The notes under the pieces: model-generated
The model's input: only the letters and a program-made list of their open reading frames with translations
Databases searched by the model: none
What the model was told of the DNA's origin: nothing
DNA from: Dyella sp. C9
GTDB taxonomy: Bacteria > Pseudomonadota > Gammaproteobacteria > Xanthomonadales > Rhodanobacteraceae
DNA length: 64,000 bases
Assembly: GCF_003332825.1 (NCBI RefSeq)
Contig: NZ_QIRF01000012.1
Span: 1 to 64,000 of the forward strand
Direction: 5' to 3'
Made by a program: the position numbers and the translations under genes
Shown: piece after piece, positions 1-7,417 of the stretch
How positions within the stretch are numbered: the stretch's first letter is position 1
How the letters are laid out: each line of letters begins with the position of its first letter

Positions 1-99
1 CCCCCCCGCCCCCCCCCCCCCAGCATCATTTTGGTGGCGGATGACGCCATCAGCACGTTCTGCCTGGCTCGTGGGCTCGCATATGTGTATAGGAGACAG
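1..99. other. Probable sequencing/assembly artefact: C-run plus Nextera-like adapter
   Basis: Bases 1-21 are almost pure C. Bases 66-99 match the 34-base Nextera read-2 transposase adapter at 30 of 34 positions by my own alignment; the last 19 bases (81-99) match the Tn5 mosaic end at 17 of 19. Genuine chromosomal sequence seems to begin at about base 100, where a YbgC-like reading frame becomes recognisable. Any start codon placed in this stretch for the first gene is artificial. Adapter identity is from memory of the published oligo. Confidence 0.8.
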
Positions 100-490
100 C
101 ACCTGGCCCGTCCGCGTCTATTGGGAGGACACCGACGCCGGTGGGGTGGTCTACCACGCCAGCTACCTGCGCTTCATGGAGCGCGCCCGCAGCGAGTGGC
201 TGCGCGCCATGGGCATCAGCCAGTCGGCCTACAAGGAGGCCACCGGCCTGGCCTTCCTGGTTCGCGAGATGCAGATCGACTTCCTGCGCGCGGCCCTGCT
301 GGATGATGAACTGTCGGTGAGCGTCGAAGTCAAAGAACGGCGCGCAGCCAGTATCCTTTTCGCCCAGACGATCCGCCGGGCGGATGGCGCGGAGCTGATC
401 CGCGCGCAGGTGCGAGTGGCGTGTGTCGACGTCAACCGCATGCGCCCGGTGCAGATCCCGGCCGATTTCATCCCCGGCCTTTCCCCCTAA
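100..490 (+). CDS. ybgC: Acyl-CoA thioesterase YbgC, 5'-truncated
   Basis: This is a hotdog-fold acyl-CoA thioesterase that acts in the cytoplasm and is classically the first gene of the tol-pal cluster. About 129 residues are present. The family signature is visible as VYWEDTDAGGVVYHASYL, containing the catalytic Asp of the 4-hydroxybenzoyl-CoA thioesterase family, followed by RARSEWLR. The ATG codons upstream at 41 and 83 lie in adapter-like sequence, so the true N-terminus, probably only a few residues, is missing. The stop is 34 bases before tolQ, consistent with one operon. Confidence 0.88.
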
Positions 491-524
491 ATTTCGTGTA
501 CGTGCGCTGGAGATCCTTCGAGCA

Positions 525-1214
525 ATGAACGGTGGATTGAACATTTTCAAGCTGATCGCGGACGCGAGCATCCTGGTGCAGCTCGTGATGGCGGTGCTGC
601 TGGTGCTCTCCTTCCTCTCGTGGGTCATCATCATCCGCAAGGTGACGCAGCTGAAGGCGGCGATGGAAGAGGCCGAGAACTTCGAGGAGCGCTTCTGGTC
701 CGGCGCCGACCTGGCCCAGCTGTTCCGCGAGGTCAGCAACCGCGGCTCGGAGAACGGCGGCATGGAGAACGTCTTCGAGTCTGGCTTCCGCGAGTTCGTG
801 CGCCAGCGCCAGCGCCGCGTGCATGACATGCGCATCGTGATCGAGGGCTCCGAGCGCGCCATGCGCGTGGCCGGCACCCGCGAGATCGGCCGCCTGGAGC
901 GCAACCTCGAGTTCCTGGCCAACGTCGGCTCGATCAGCCCTTACGTCGGCCTGTTCGGCACCGTGATCGGCATCATGGGTGCGTTCCAGGGCCTGGGTGA
1001 AATGAAGGACGTGACCATCGCCGTGGTCGCCCCGCACATTTCCGAAGCGCTGATCGCCACCGCGATGGGCCTGTTCGCCGCGATCCCGGCGGTGTGGGCG
1101 TACAACCGCTTCGCCAACAAGGTCGAGCGCGTCGCCTCCCGCTACGAGGTGTTCCAGGAGGAGTTCTCCTCGGTGCTGCAGCGGCAGATCCAGTCCGACG
1201 ACGCGGCCGCCTGA
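525..1214 (+). CDS. tolQ: Tol-Pal system proton channel subunit TolQ
   Basis: TolQ is the inner-membrane proton-channel subunit that works with TolR to energise TolA during outer-membrane constriction at division. The protein has 229 residues, the usual size. A first membrane helix lies at about residues 15-37 (LVQLVMAVLLVLSFLSWVII). The conserved MotA/TolQ/ExbB region with SISPYVGLFGTVIGIMGAF and the following helix ALIATAMGLFAAIPAVWAYN is present near the C-terminus. I chose ATG 525 rather than the in-frame 423 codon because 423 lies inside ybgC, and a GGAG is found at 509-512. tolR starts 15 bases downstream of the stop. Confidence 0.96.
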   Translation: MNGGLNIFKLIADASILVQLVMAVLLVLSFLSWVIIIRKVTQLKAAMEEAENFEERFWSGADLAQLFREVSNRGSENGGMENVFESGFREFVRQRQRRVHDMRIVIEGSERAMRVAGTREIGRLERNLEFLANVGSISPYVGLFGTVIGIMGAFQGLGEMKDVTIAVVAPHISEALIATAMGLFAAIPAVWAYNRFANKVERVASRYEVFQEEFSSVLQRQIQSDDAAA

Positions 1215-1229
1215 GCGAGGGCCTGAACG

Positions 1230-1667
1230 ATGCGTAGTTCTGCGCGCCACAAGCGCCTGAAGCTCAAATCCGAGATCAACGTCGTTCCCTACATCGACGT
1301 GATGCTGGTGCTGTTGATCATCTTCATGGTCACCGCGCCGATGATCAACAAGAACGTCGACATCAACCTGCCGCAGGCCAACGCCAAGTCGATGCAGGAC
1401 AAGAAGGACCCGGTGATCGTGGCGATCGATGCCAACGGCCAGCTGTACCTGACCCTGGGTACCGAGAAGCGCCAGCCGATCGACGTGGAGAGCCTGAAGG
1501 TCAAGGTCGGTGCGTTCGTCAAGGCGAATCCTGACGTCAGCGTGCTCGTCGCGGGCGACCGCGACGGCAAGTACGACGGCGTGTACCAGGTGCTGGCCGA
1601 CCTGCAGCAGGCCGGCGTGGCCAAGGTCGGTCTGATGAGTGCGCCGGAGTCGAGCAACAAGAAATGA
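1230..1667 (+). CDS. tolR: Tol-Pal system protein TolR
   Basis: TolR is the ExbD-family partner of TolQ, with one membrane helix and a periplasmic domain that can bind peptidoglycan. It has 145 residues. The N-terminal SEINVVPYIDVMLVLLIIFM contains the conserved membrane aspartate (YIDVMLVLLIIF) needed for proton use. The periplasmic domain follows, ending with VGLMSAP. Its stop overlaps the tolA start in an ATGA, indicating coupled translation. Confidence 0.96.
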   Translation: MRSSARHKRLKLKSEINVVPYIDVMLVLLIIFMVTAPMINKNVDINLPQANAKSMQDKKDPVIVAIDANGQLYLTLGTEKRQPIDVESLKVKVGAFVKANPDVSVLVAGDRDGKYDGVYQVLADLQQAGVAKVGLMSAPESSNKK

Positions 1668-2608
1668 GGGCCGACTCCCCCAAGGGCACCTCCAAAGCGG
1701 TTGTCCTTTCCGCTGTCCTGCATCTGGGTATCGTGGGCTTTCTATGGCTCGCGATAGTGCCGTGCTCGTTCTACGAAACGGTGTTTGCGGCCCTGCACCT
1801 GCCGGAGAGCTGGAACCCGATCACCTGTACCAAGCCACTCCAGCTGGAAGGCCAGATCATCGAGGCCACCCTGGGGGGTCCCACGGCGGCTCCGCCGCCG
1901 AAGTCGACGCCGGTCAAGCCGGTGCAGGCCACCGTGCCGCCGCCGCCGAGCGTGCCGCCACCGCCGTCGGAGGAGACCCCCAAGGTCAAGACGCTGCCGC
2001 CGCCGCCCGAGCATCCCGACGTCATCGACCAGGAGAAGGTCGTGGCCGATGCCGCGCTCAAGGCCGAGGAGGCCAAGAAGGAACAGGAAGAGAAGCAGAA
2101 GCAGCGCGCCGCCGAATTGGACGCCCAGGCGGCCAAGCAGAAGCTGGAGCGGCAGAAGCAGATCGACGAGCTGTTCGCCAAGATGGACGCGGCCGACCAG
2201 CAGACCAAGAAGGCCGATTCCCGCGCCAAGCAGGCCAAGCAGCAGATGCAGGACCTGCAGAACGCCCAGGACAACGGGCTGCCCGACCTGCCCAATGCGG
2301 CCCAGCGCCAGACCGGCCAGAATGGTCCGGATAGTGGCCTGAGGGCGCAGTACCAGGCAGCTATTCAGAATGTGCTCAAACAGAACTGGGTCGGCCCGGA
2401 TAACATTCCCCCCAATCAGCAGTGCCTGCTCCACATCGTCCAGCTCCAGGGTGGGCAGGTCGTGAGTGCCAAGGTCGACTCGAGCTGTCCTTTCGACGAC
2501 GCTGGAAGAAAGTCGGTCGAAGACGCCGCAATGCGGGCCAATACGTTGCCATACAAGGGATTTGAAAGTGTCTTTAGCCGCAACGTTGATATGTATTTCA
2601 AGCCATAG
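1664..2608 (+). CDS. tolA: Tol-Pal system envelope-spanning protein TolA
   Basis: TolA links the TolQR motor to TolB and Pal across the periplasm. The 314 residues show an N-terminal membrane helix (VVLSAVLHLGIVGFLWLAIV), a proline-rich stretch with repeated PPPP (about residues 75-115), a long charged Ala/Lys/Gln-rich coiled coil (about 120-215), and a TonB/TolA C-terminal domain beginning YQAAIQNVLKQNWVGP and ending VFSRNVDMYFKP. A pair of cysteines (QQCLLHIV and DSSCPFDD) in the C-terminal domain could form the disulfide known in other TolA proteins. It overlaps tolR by four bases. Confidence 0.95.
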   Translation: MRADSPKGTSKAVVLSAVLHLGIVGFLWLAIVPCSFYETVFAALHLPESWNPITCTKPLQLEGQIIEATLGGPTAAPPPKSTPVKPVQATVPPPPSVPPPPSEETPKVKTLPPPPEHPDVIDQEKVVADAALKAEEAKKEQEEKQKQRAAELDAQAAKQKLERQKQIDELFAKMDAADQQTKKADSRAKQAKQQMQDLQNAQDNGLPDLPNAAQRQTGQNGPDSGLRAQYQAAIQNVLKQNWVGPDNIPPNQQCLLHIVQLQGGQVVSAKVDSSCPFDDAGRKSVEDAAMRANTLPYKGFESVFSRNVDMYFKP

Positions 2609-2619
2609 GTGAGCACCTC

Positions 2620-3942
2620 ATGAAGAAGCCGTCCCGGTATCTAATCCTATTGCTTGGCCTTCTGGGCCTTTTGTTTGCAGGCCTTGCGTCGGCGCAGTCG
2701 CAGACCCTGACCGGTACCGTCGAAGGCGTGACCAAGTCGGCCACGCCCATCGTGGTGGTGCCGTTCGCGCAGGCGGGCGGTGCGCCGCTGCCGACCGACA
2801 TCGCCGATGTCATGCGCAACGATTTCAATCGTTCGGGCAAGTTCCGCTCGCTGGCCAAGAGCGAAATCGTGGAGAACCCGTCAAAGGGTTCGGACATCAA
2901 CTTCGCCACCTGGCGCCTGCTCAAGCAGGACTACATCACCGTCGGTCGCATCAGTGATGCCGGTGGCGGCATGATGCGGGTGGAGTACGAACTGTGGGAC
3001 GTGAACCGTCAGCAGAGCCTGCTGGCCCAGGCGTATACCGCTCCGGCCGGTGATCTGCGCGGCGTGGCCCACCAGATCGCCGATGCCATCTACGAGAAGA
3101 TCACCGGCGTGCGCGGCGCGTTCTGGACGCGCATCGCCTATATCACCGCCGTGGGCCTGGGCAACAACACCACCTACTCGCTGATCGTGGCCGACTCGGA
3201 TGGCTACAACCCGCAGGTCGTGGCGCGTTCCCGCGAATCGCTGCTGTCGCCGGCGTGGTCGCCGGATGGCCGCAAGATCGCCTATGTGTCGTTCGAGAGC
3301 GGCAACTCGGCCATCTACGTGCAGGACATCACCACAGGTTCGCGTCAGCTGGTGTCGGCACGCGCCAAGGGCATCAACGGTGCGCCGTCGTTCTCGCCGG
3401 ACGGCAGCAAGCTGGCGCTGGCCCTGTCGTACCAGGGCAACCCCGAGATCTATGTGATGGACCTGGGCTCCCGTTCGGAGACCCGCCTGACCAACAACCT
3501 GGCCATCGATACCGAGCCGCGCTGGACCCCGGACGGCCAGAGCATCATCTTCACCTCCGACCGTGGCGGTAAGCCCCAGCTCTACCAGATGTCGGCCAGC
3601 GGTGGCGGGGCCGAGCGCATCACCTTCCAGGGCCAGTTCAACGCCAACGCCTCGATCAGCTACGACGGCCAGCAGATCGCGATGGTGCAGGGCAACGGGA
3701 ACGTGTATCGTATTGCCATTATGGATCGCAGTCTGGGTGGGCAGGTGCGCTTCATCTCGCCGGGTCCGATCGATGAAACTCCGAGTTTCGCGCCCAATGC
3801 AAGCATGCTGCTGTACGCCGCCTCCGAAGGCCGGCGCGGCGTGTTGTACGCCGTGTCCGCCGATGGACTCGTGCGCCAGCGCCTCGTGCTTGCCGATGGC
3901 GACGTTCGTGAGCCGGCTTGGGGTCCCTATCGTCAGCGTTGA
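2620..3942 (+). CDS. tolB: Tol-Pal system beta-propeller protein TolB
   Basis: TolB is a periplasmic protein that docks on Pal and is recruited by TolA. It has 440 residues. The N-terminal signal peptide ends around GLASAQSQT. An alpha/beta domain (about 30-165) precedes WD40-like PD40 repeats, seen as repeated SPDG/TPDGQ motifs such as LLSPAWSPDGRKIAYVSF, FSPDGSKLALAL and RWTPDGQSIIFTSDRGG. The protein ends DVREPAWGPYRQR. It follows tolA by 11 bases. After it there is a 249-base gap before pal, so pal may have additional transcription of its own. Confidence 0.96.
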   Translation: MKKPSRYLILLLGLLGLLFAGLASAQSQTLTGTVEGVTKSATPIVVVPFAQAGGAPLPTDIADVMRNDFNRSGKFRSLAKSEIVENPSKGSDINFATWRLLKQDYITVGRISDAGGGMMRVEYELWDVNRQQSLLAQAYTAPAGDLRGVAHQIADAIYEKITGVRGAFWTRIAYITAVGLGNNTTYSLIVADSDGYNPQVVARSRESLLSPAWSPDGRKIAYVSFESGNSAIYVQDITTGSRQLVSARAKGINGAPSFSPDGSKLALALSYQGNPEIYVMDLGSRSETRLTNNLAIDTEPRWTPDGQSIIFTSDRGGKPQLYQMSASGGGAERITFQGQFNANASISYDGQQIAMVQGNGNVYRIAIMDRSLGGQVRFISPGPIDETPSFAPNASMLLYAASEGRRGVLYAVSADGLVRQRLVLADGDVREPAWGPYRQR

Positions 3943-4164
3943 CCAGTTCATGCCGTGGCGCGCGAGCGTCACGGCCATGTGATCCGGGCGTGAAGCCGCA
4001 AACGACACACCGGATCAAACAGCTTGCCGTCCGTGGCAATCCGTCGCGGATGGCGGGCCAGGCGGTTGCGAGACAGCGCACCGCCGGCAGCAAAATGTCA
4101 AAATAACAGCCGGTTTACCGGCGATCACTGTCCCGAAACCGCAATCATTATTGACTGTCGGAAC

Positions 4165-4178
4165 TCAAACCTGTTTGA
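4165..4178. promoter_or_regulatory. TCAAAC-N2-GTTTGA inverted repeat before pal
   Basis: Perfect 6-base arms separated by CT lie 14 bases before the pal start and touch its AAGGA ribosome binding site. The shape matches the PsrA/FadR-type TetR operator pattern (CAAAC-N2-4-GTTTG). A similar site with a 4-base centre occurs at 55061. It could also act as a small RNA hairpin near the start codon. Function is not proven. Confidence 0.3.
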
Positions 4179-4191
4179 AGGAACGTCCACC

Positions 4192-4698
4192 ATGAATAAG
4201 ACCGTTCGCGTCGCCCTGGTCGCCCTGCTCTGCGTTGGCGCGGCCGCATGCTCGAAGAAGCAGGAAGTCAAGCCGCAGCCGGCTCCGGAGCAGGCTCCGG
4301 TCACCACGCCGACCCCGACCAGCAACAAGTACACCCCGGCTGATCTCGACACCGACGCTTGCCTGCGTCAGCGCGTCGTTTACTTCGATTTCGACAAGGA
4401 TGAAATCAAGCCGGAGTTCCAGCAGATCATGGCGTGCCACGCCAAGTACCTGCAGGATCGCCCGACGGCTCAGATCCGCCTCGAAGGCAATGCTGACGAG
4501 CGTGGTACCCGCGAGTACAACCTCGGCCTGGGTGAGCGTCGCGGCAACGCCGTGTCCAGCGCCCTGCAGTCGAACGGTGGTTCGGCCAGCCAGCTCAACG
4601 TGATCTCGTACGGCAAGGAAAAGCCGGTGTGCCGTGAGCACAACGAAGATTGCTGGAGCAAGAACCGTCGCGTCGAGATCGTCTACACGGCGAAGTAA
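4192..4698 (+). CDS. pal: Peptidoglycan-associated lipoprotein Pal
   Basis: Pal is an outer-membrane lipoprotein that binds diaminopimelate in peptidoglycan through an OmpA-like domain and is the terminal anchor of the Tol system. The 168 residues have a lipoprotein signal ending GAAACSKK, a proline/threonine linker (to about residue 45), and an OmpA_C domain with VYFDFDKDEIKPEF, LEGNADERGTREYNLGLGER and KNRRVEIVY. ATG 4192 is preceded by AAGGA at suitable distance; the longer open frame from 4024 lacks a signal peptide and is rejected. Its stop overlaps the next start as TAATG. Confidence 0.96.
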   Translation: MNKTVRVALVALLCVGAAACSKKQEVKPQPAPEQAPVTTPTPTSNKYTPADLDTDACLRQRVVYFDFDKDEIKPEFQQIMACHAKYLQDRPTAQIRLEGNADERGTREYNLGLGERRGNAVSSALQSNGGSASQLNVISYGKEKPVCREHNEDCWSKNRRVEIVYTAK

Positions 4699-5585
4699 TG
4701 AAGAAGCAACTGGCTAACAGCTTCACGGCCAGGATGGGCATGGCGGGCGCAATCGCGTCCGCCATGCTTTTTTGCGTCCCGGCATTTGCGCAGGACTCCC
4801 GCCTCAGCCTCGCCGACCGCGTGTCGCGGCTGGAGCAGCAGGCGCAGAACCAGAATCAGGGCGGCACGACCCTGGTGAACCAGGTGCAGGCGCTGCAATC
4901 GCAGTTGCAGCAGATGCAGGGCCAGATCGAAGAACTGCAGCATCAGTTGCAGGACGCGAACGACAAGAACAAGGCGCAGGCCACCGATTTCGACTCGCGG
5001 CTGGGCCGCCTCGAAGGCGGTGCCAATGGCGCAGCAGGCAATGCCACTCCGCCACCCGCTGCCGCCACCGCAGCACCTGCCCAGGTACCGGCACCCGCCG
5101 CAGACGCGGGCAAGCCCGCTGCTGCCGGAGCCGCTTCTGGTGCTGGTGCTGGTGCTGCTGCTGCGGCCAAGGGCGCAGCTGCCCCGGCCAATGCAGCGGG
5201 CGCGCAGGCGGCCTACGACGTGGCCTTCAAGGCGCTGCGCGCGGGCGACTACGTCACCGCTTCACGCGGGTTCCGCGGCTTCATCCAGCAGTACCCGGAC
5301 AATTCGCTCACCCCGAACGCCTATTACTGGCTGGGTGAGTCGTACTACGTCACCATGAATTACCAGGTGGCGCTGGAAGCCTTCCAGACCTTGCTCAGCC
5401 AGTTCCCGCAGAGCGAAAAGGCGCCGGACGCCATGCTCAAGGTCGGCTACAGCCAGATCGAGCTCAAGCAGGTCGATGCCGGCAAGGCCACGCTGAAGAC
5501 CGTTTCCACCAAATACCCGGGTTCCAAGGCAGCCAGCCTGGCCCAGGAGCGCCTGCGCCGCCTGCAAACGCAGCCGGCAGGTTGA
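4698..5585 (+). CDS. cpoB: Cell division coordinator CpoB (YbgF)
   Basis: CpoB is a periplasmic TPR protein that coordinates PBP1B and Tol-Pal activity at the septum. The 295 residues contain a signal peptide ending AFAQDS, a Gln-rich trimerising coiled coil (about 30-100; QVQALQSQLQQMQGQIEEL), an unusually long Ala/Pro/Gly-rich linker (about 115-175), and C-terminal TPR repeats starting AAYDVAFKALRAGDY with the typical LTPNAYYWLGESYY. The start overlaps the pal stop by one base, so translation is probably coupled. Confidence 0.94.
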   Translation: MKKQLANSFTARMGMAGAIASAMLFCVPAFAQDSRLSLADRVSRLEQQAQNQNQGGTTLVNQVQALQSQLQQMQGQIEELQHQLQDANDKNKAQATDFDSRLGRLEGGANGAAGNATPPPAAATAAPAQVPAPAADAGKPAAAGAASGAGAGAAAAAKGAAAPANAAGAQAAYDVAFKALRAGDYVTASRGFRGFIQQYPDNSLTPNAYYWLGESYYVTMNYQVALEAFQTLLSQFPQSEKAPDAMLKVGYSQIELKQVDAGKATLKTVSTKYPGSKAASLAQERLRRLQTQPAG

Positions 5586-5592
5586 GGTTGTC

Positions 5593-6285
5593 GTGAGTAG
5601 TAGCAACACCAGCGTGGCTTCCACCACGCCTGCACAGGTGCCTGTCGAGCGCCTGCGCATTACCGAGATCTTCCACTCGATCCAGGGCGAGGCCGATGCG
5701 ATCGGCTGGCGCACGGTATTCGTGCGGCTGACCGGCTGCCCCCTGCGCTGCGTGTGGTGCGATACCGAGTATTCGTTCTACGGCGGCGACTGGCGCGCGA
5801 TCGACGACATTGTGGCCGAAGTGGCCTCGCATGGCGCGCGCCACGTATGCGTGACCGGTGGCGAGCCGCTGGCGCAGAAGCGCTGCCTGATCCTGCTCAA
5901 GCGCCTGTGTGATGCGGGTCATGACGTGTCGCTGGAGACTTCCGGTGCGCTCGATGTGTCGCAGGTCGACCCACGCGTGCGCAAGGTTATGGACCTCAAG
6001 GCACCCGACTCCGGCGAGTCCGCGCGCAACCTGTGGTCCAACCTCGATCACCTGCTGCCGCACGACCAGGTCAAGATCGTCATCGCCAGTCGTGCCGATT
6101 ATGAGTGGGCACGCCTAGTAGTGGCGGACCACGCCATCACGGAGCGTTGCATGGTGCTGTTCTCGCCCGTGCATGGCGCCATCCAGCCACGCGAGCTGGC
6201 CGAATGGATCATCGCCGACAAGCTCGACGTGCGTTTCCAGCTGCAGCTGCACAAGCTGCTGTGGAACGACGCGCCGGGGCACTGA
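5593..6285 (+). CDS. queE: 7-carboxy-7-deazaguanine synthase QueE
   Basis: QueE is a radical-SAM enzyme that converts 6-carboxytetrahydropterin to 7-carboxy-7-deazaguanine in queuosine biosynthesis. The 230 residues carry the iron-sulfur motif CPLRCVWC (CxxxCxxC, as expected for QueE), the N-terminal RITEIFHSIQGEA, and the SAM-binding VTGGEPL. The start is GTG 5593, just 7 bases after cpoB. It lies directly upstream of queC, the next enzyme in the pathway, although separated by 210 bases. Confidence 0.95.
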   Translation: MSSSNTSVASTTPAQVPVERLRITEIFHSIQGEADAIGWRTVFVRLTGCPLRCVWCDTEYSFYGGDWRAIDDIVAEVASHGARHVCVTGGEPLAQKRCLILLKRLCDAGHDVSLETSGALDVSQVDPRVRKVMDLKAPDSGESARNLWSNLDHLLPHDQVKIVIASRADYEWARLVVADHAITERCMVLFSPVHGAIQPRELAEWIIADKLDVRFQLQLHKLLWNDAPGH

Positions 6286-6495
6286 GGCATCGGGTTGCGC
6301 CAACCGGGCGTGGCCCCGCATGCAGGTTCGACGTGCAGCAGCGCACCCCGTGCGCCACTCGGTGTGCCGCGCCGCTGAAACTTTCGCCGCAGCGCCAAAC
6401 CCCCGACAATAGGCTTTACAGCGTGCCAGCCTGTCTTGCTGGTGGCGCAACTCGACCGGATCACCGGCCTGAACCCCAGAGTGGATGCAGCAACC

Positions 6496-7182
6496 ATGTC
6501 CCAAACCTCTCCCCGCAAGGCCGTCGTGCTCGTTTCCGGCGGCATGGATTCGGCGGTCACCATCGCCATCGCCCGTGAACAGGGCTACCAGGTGCATGCA
6601 CTGAGCGTGGCCTATGGCCAGCGCCACAGCGCGGAGCTGGAAGCCTCCGAGCGCGTGTCGCACCTGCTCGGCGCGGTCGAGCACAAGACCGTGCAGGTGG
6701 ACCTGCGTGCGATCGGTGGCTCGGCGCTCACCGCCGACATCGACGTGCCGCTGGACCAGACCGGCGAGCAGGGCATTCCGGTGACCTATGTGCCGGCGCG
6801 CAACACCATCATGCTGTCGATCGCGCTGGGCTGGGCGGAGGTGCTTGGCTCCACCGACATCTGGTGCGGTGTGAACGCAGTGGACTACTCCGGTTATCCG
6901 GATTGCCGCCCGGCCTTCATCGAGGCCTTCGAAACCCTGGCCAACGTGGCCACCAAGGCGGGCGTGGAAGGGGCCGGCATCCGCGTTCACGCGCCGCTGA
7001 TGCGCATGAGCAAGGCCGACATCGCCCGCGAGGGACAGCGCCTGGGTGTGGATTTCGCTGAAACGGTGAGCTGTTACCAGGCCGATGCCCAGGGCCGTGC
7101 CTGCGGGCATTGCGACGCCTGCCGCCTGCGTTCGGAGGGTTTCAAGGCGGCCGGGCTGCCTGACCCCACCCGTTATGCCTGA
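6496..7182 (+). CDS. queC: 7-cyano-7-deazaguanine synthase QueC
   Basis: QueC uses ATP and ammonia to turn 7-carboxy-7-deazaguanine into preQ0. The 228 residues include the PP-loop SGGMDS near the N-terminus and the C-terminal zinc site [17 protein letters not shown] (four cysteines). I used ATG 6496 because family members begin only a few residues before the PP-loop; the upstream in-frame start at 6436 adds unrelated sequence. The 210 bases between queE and queC show no clear riboswitch fold. Confidence 0.95.
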   Translation: MSQTSPRKAVVLVSGGMDSAVTIAIAREQGYQVHALSVAYGQRHSAELEASERVSHLLGAVEHKTVQVDLRAIGGSALTADIDVPLDQTGEQGIPVTYVPARNTIMLSIALGWAEVLGSTDIWCGVNAVDYSGYPDCRPAFIEAFETLANVATKAGVEGAGIRVHAPLMRMSKADIAREGQRLGVDFAETVSCYQADAQGRACGHCDACRLRSEGFKAAGLPDPTRYA

Positions 7183-7203
7183 ACGGCTTTGCTTGTGCGT
7201 CCG

Positions 7204-7228
7204 GCCCGCAAACCCTAAAATTGCGGGC
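7204..7228 (+). promoter_or_regulatory. Hairpin overlapping the tRNA-Lys promoter region
   Basis: GCCCGCAA (7204-7211) pairs with TTGCGGGC (7221-7228) around a 9-base loop. The loop contains TAAAAT (7216-7221), a good -10 hexamer, with TTGTGC 17 bases upstream (7193-7198). The element may end queC transcription, start tRNA transcription, or both. A weak -35 and the lack of a T-run leave either role open. Confidence 0.4.
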
Positions 7229-7242
7229 TTGCCTTTGAAGAT

Positions 7243-7318
7243 GGGCCGTTAGCTCAGTCGGTAGAGCAGTAGACTTTTAATCTATTGGTCCCGAGTTCGA
7301 ATCTCGGACGGCCCACCA
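7243..7318 (+). tRNA. tRNA-Lys (anticodon UUU)
   Basis: The 76-base sequence folds as a standard cloverleaf: acceptor GGGCCGT paired with ACGGCCC, D-arm TAGCTCAGTCGGTAGAGC, anticodon arm GTAGA-CTTTTAA-TCTAT with TTT at 7276-7278, T-arm with GTTCGAATC, and an encoded CCA end. The seven-base acceptor stem and T-loop are fully canonical. Confidence 0.98.
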
Positions 7319-7330
7319 AAGCATCGAAAG

Positions 7331-7356
7331 GCCCGCGGCGACGCGGGCTTTTTTTT
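7331..7356 (+). terminator. Intrinsic terminator after tRNA-Lys
   Basis: A perfect 7-base stem GCCCGCG/CGCGGGC closes on a GCGA (GNRA) tetraloop and is followed by eight T residues. It sits 12 bases after the tRNA and ends its transcript. Confidence 0.93.
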
Positions 7357-7417
7357 GGTCGCGATTCGCGGGAGGGGGCGTGGACAGAGCCCAGGCAAGG
7401 CCGGAGGGTGTGCCTGC

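Noticed and set aside
6330..6352. Partial match to the REP unit (AGCGCACCCCGTGCG) before queC
   Set aside because: Only about 15 bases agree, there is no paired copy and the flanks differ, so it is probably chance.
6286..6495. Possible preQ1 riboswitch between queE and queC
   Set aside because: No recognisable C-rich loop plus A-rich tail pairing or pseudoknot was found in the 210 bases.
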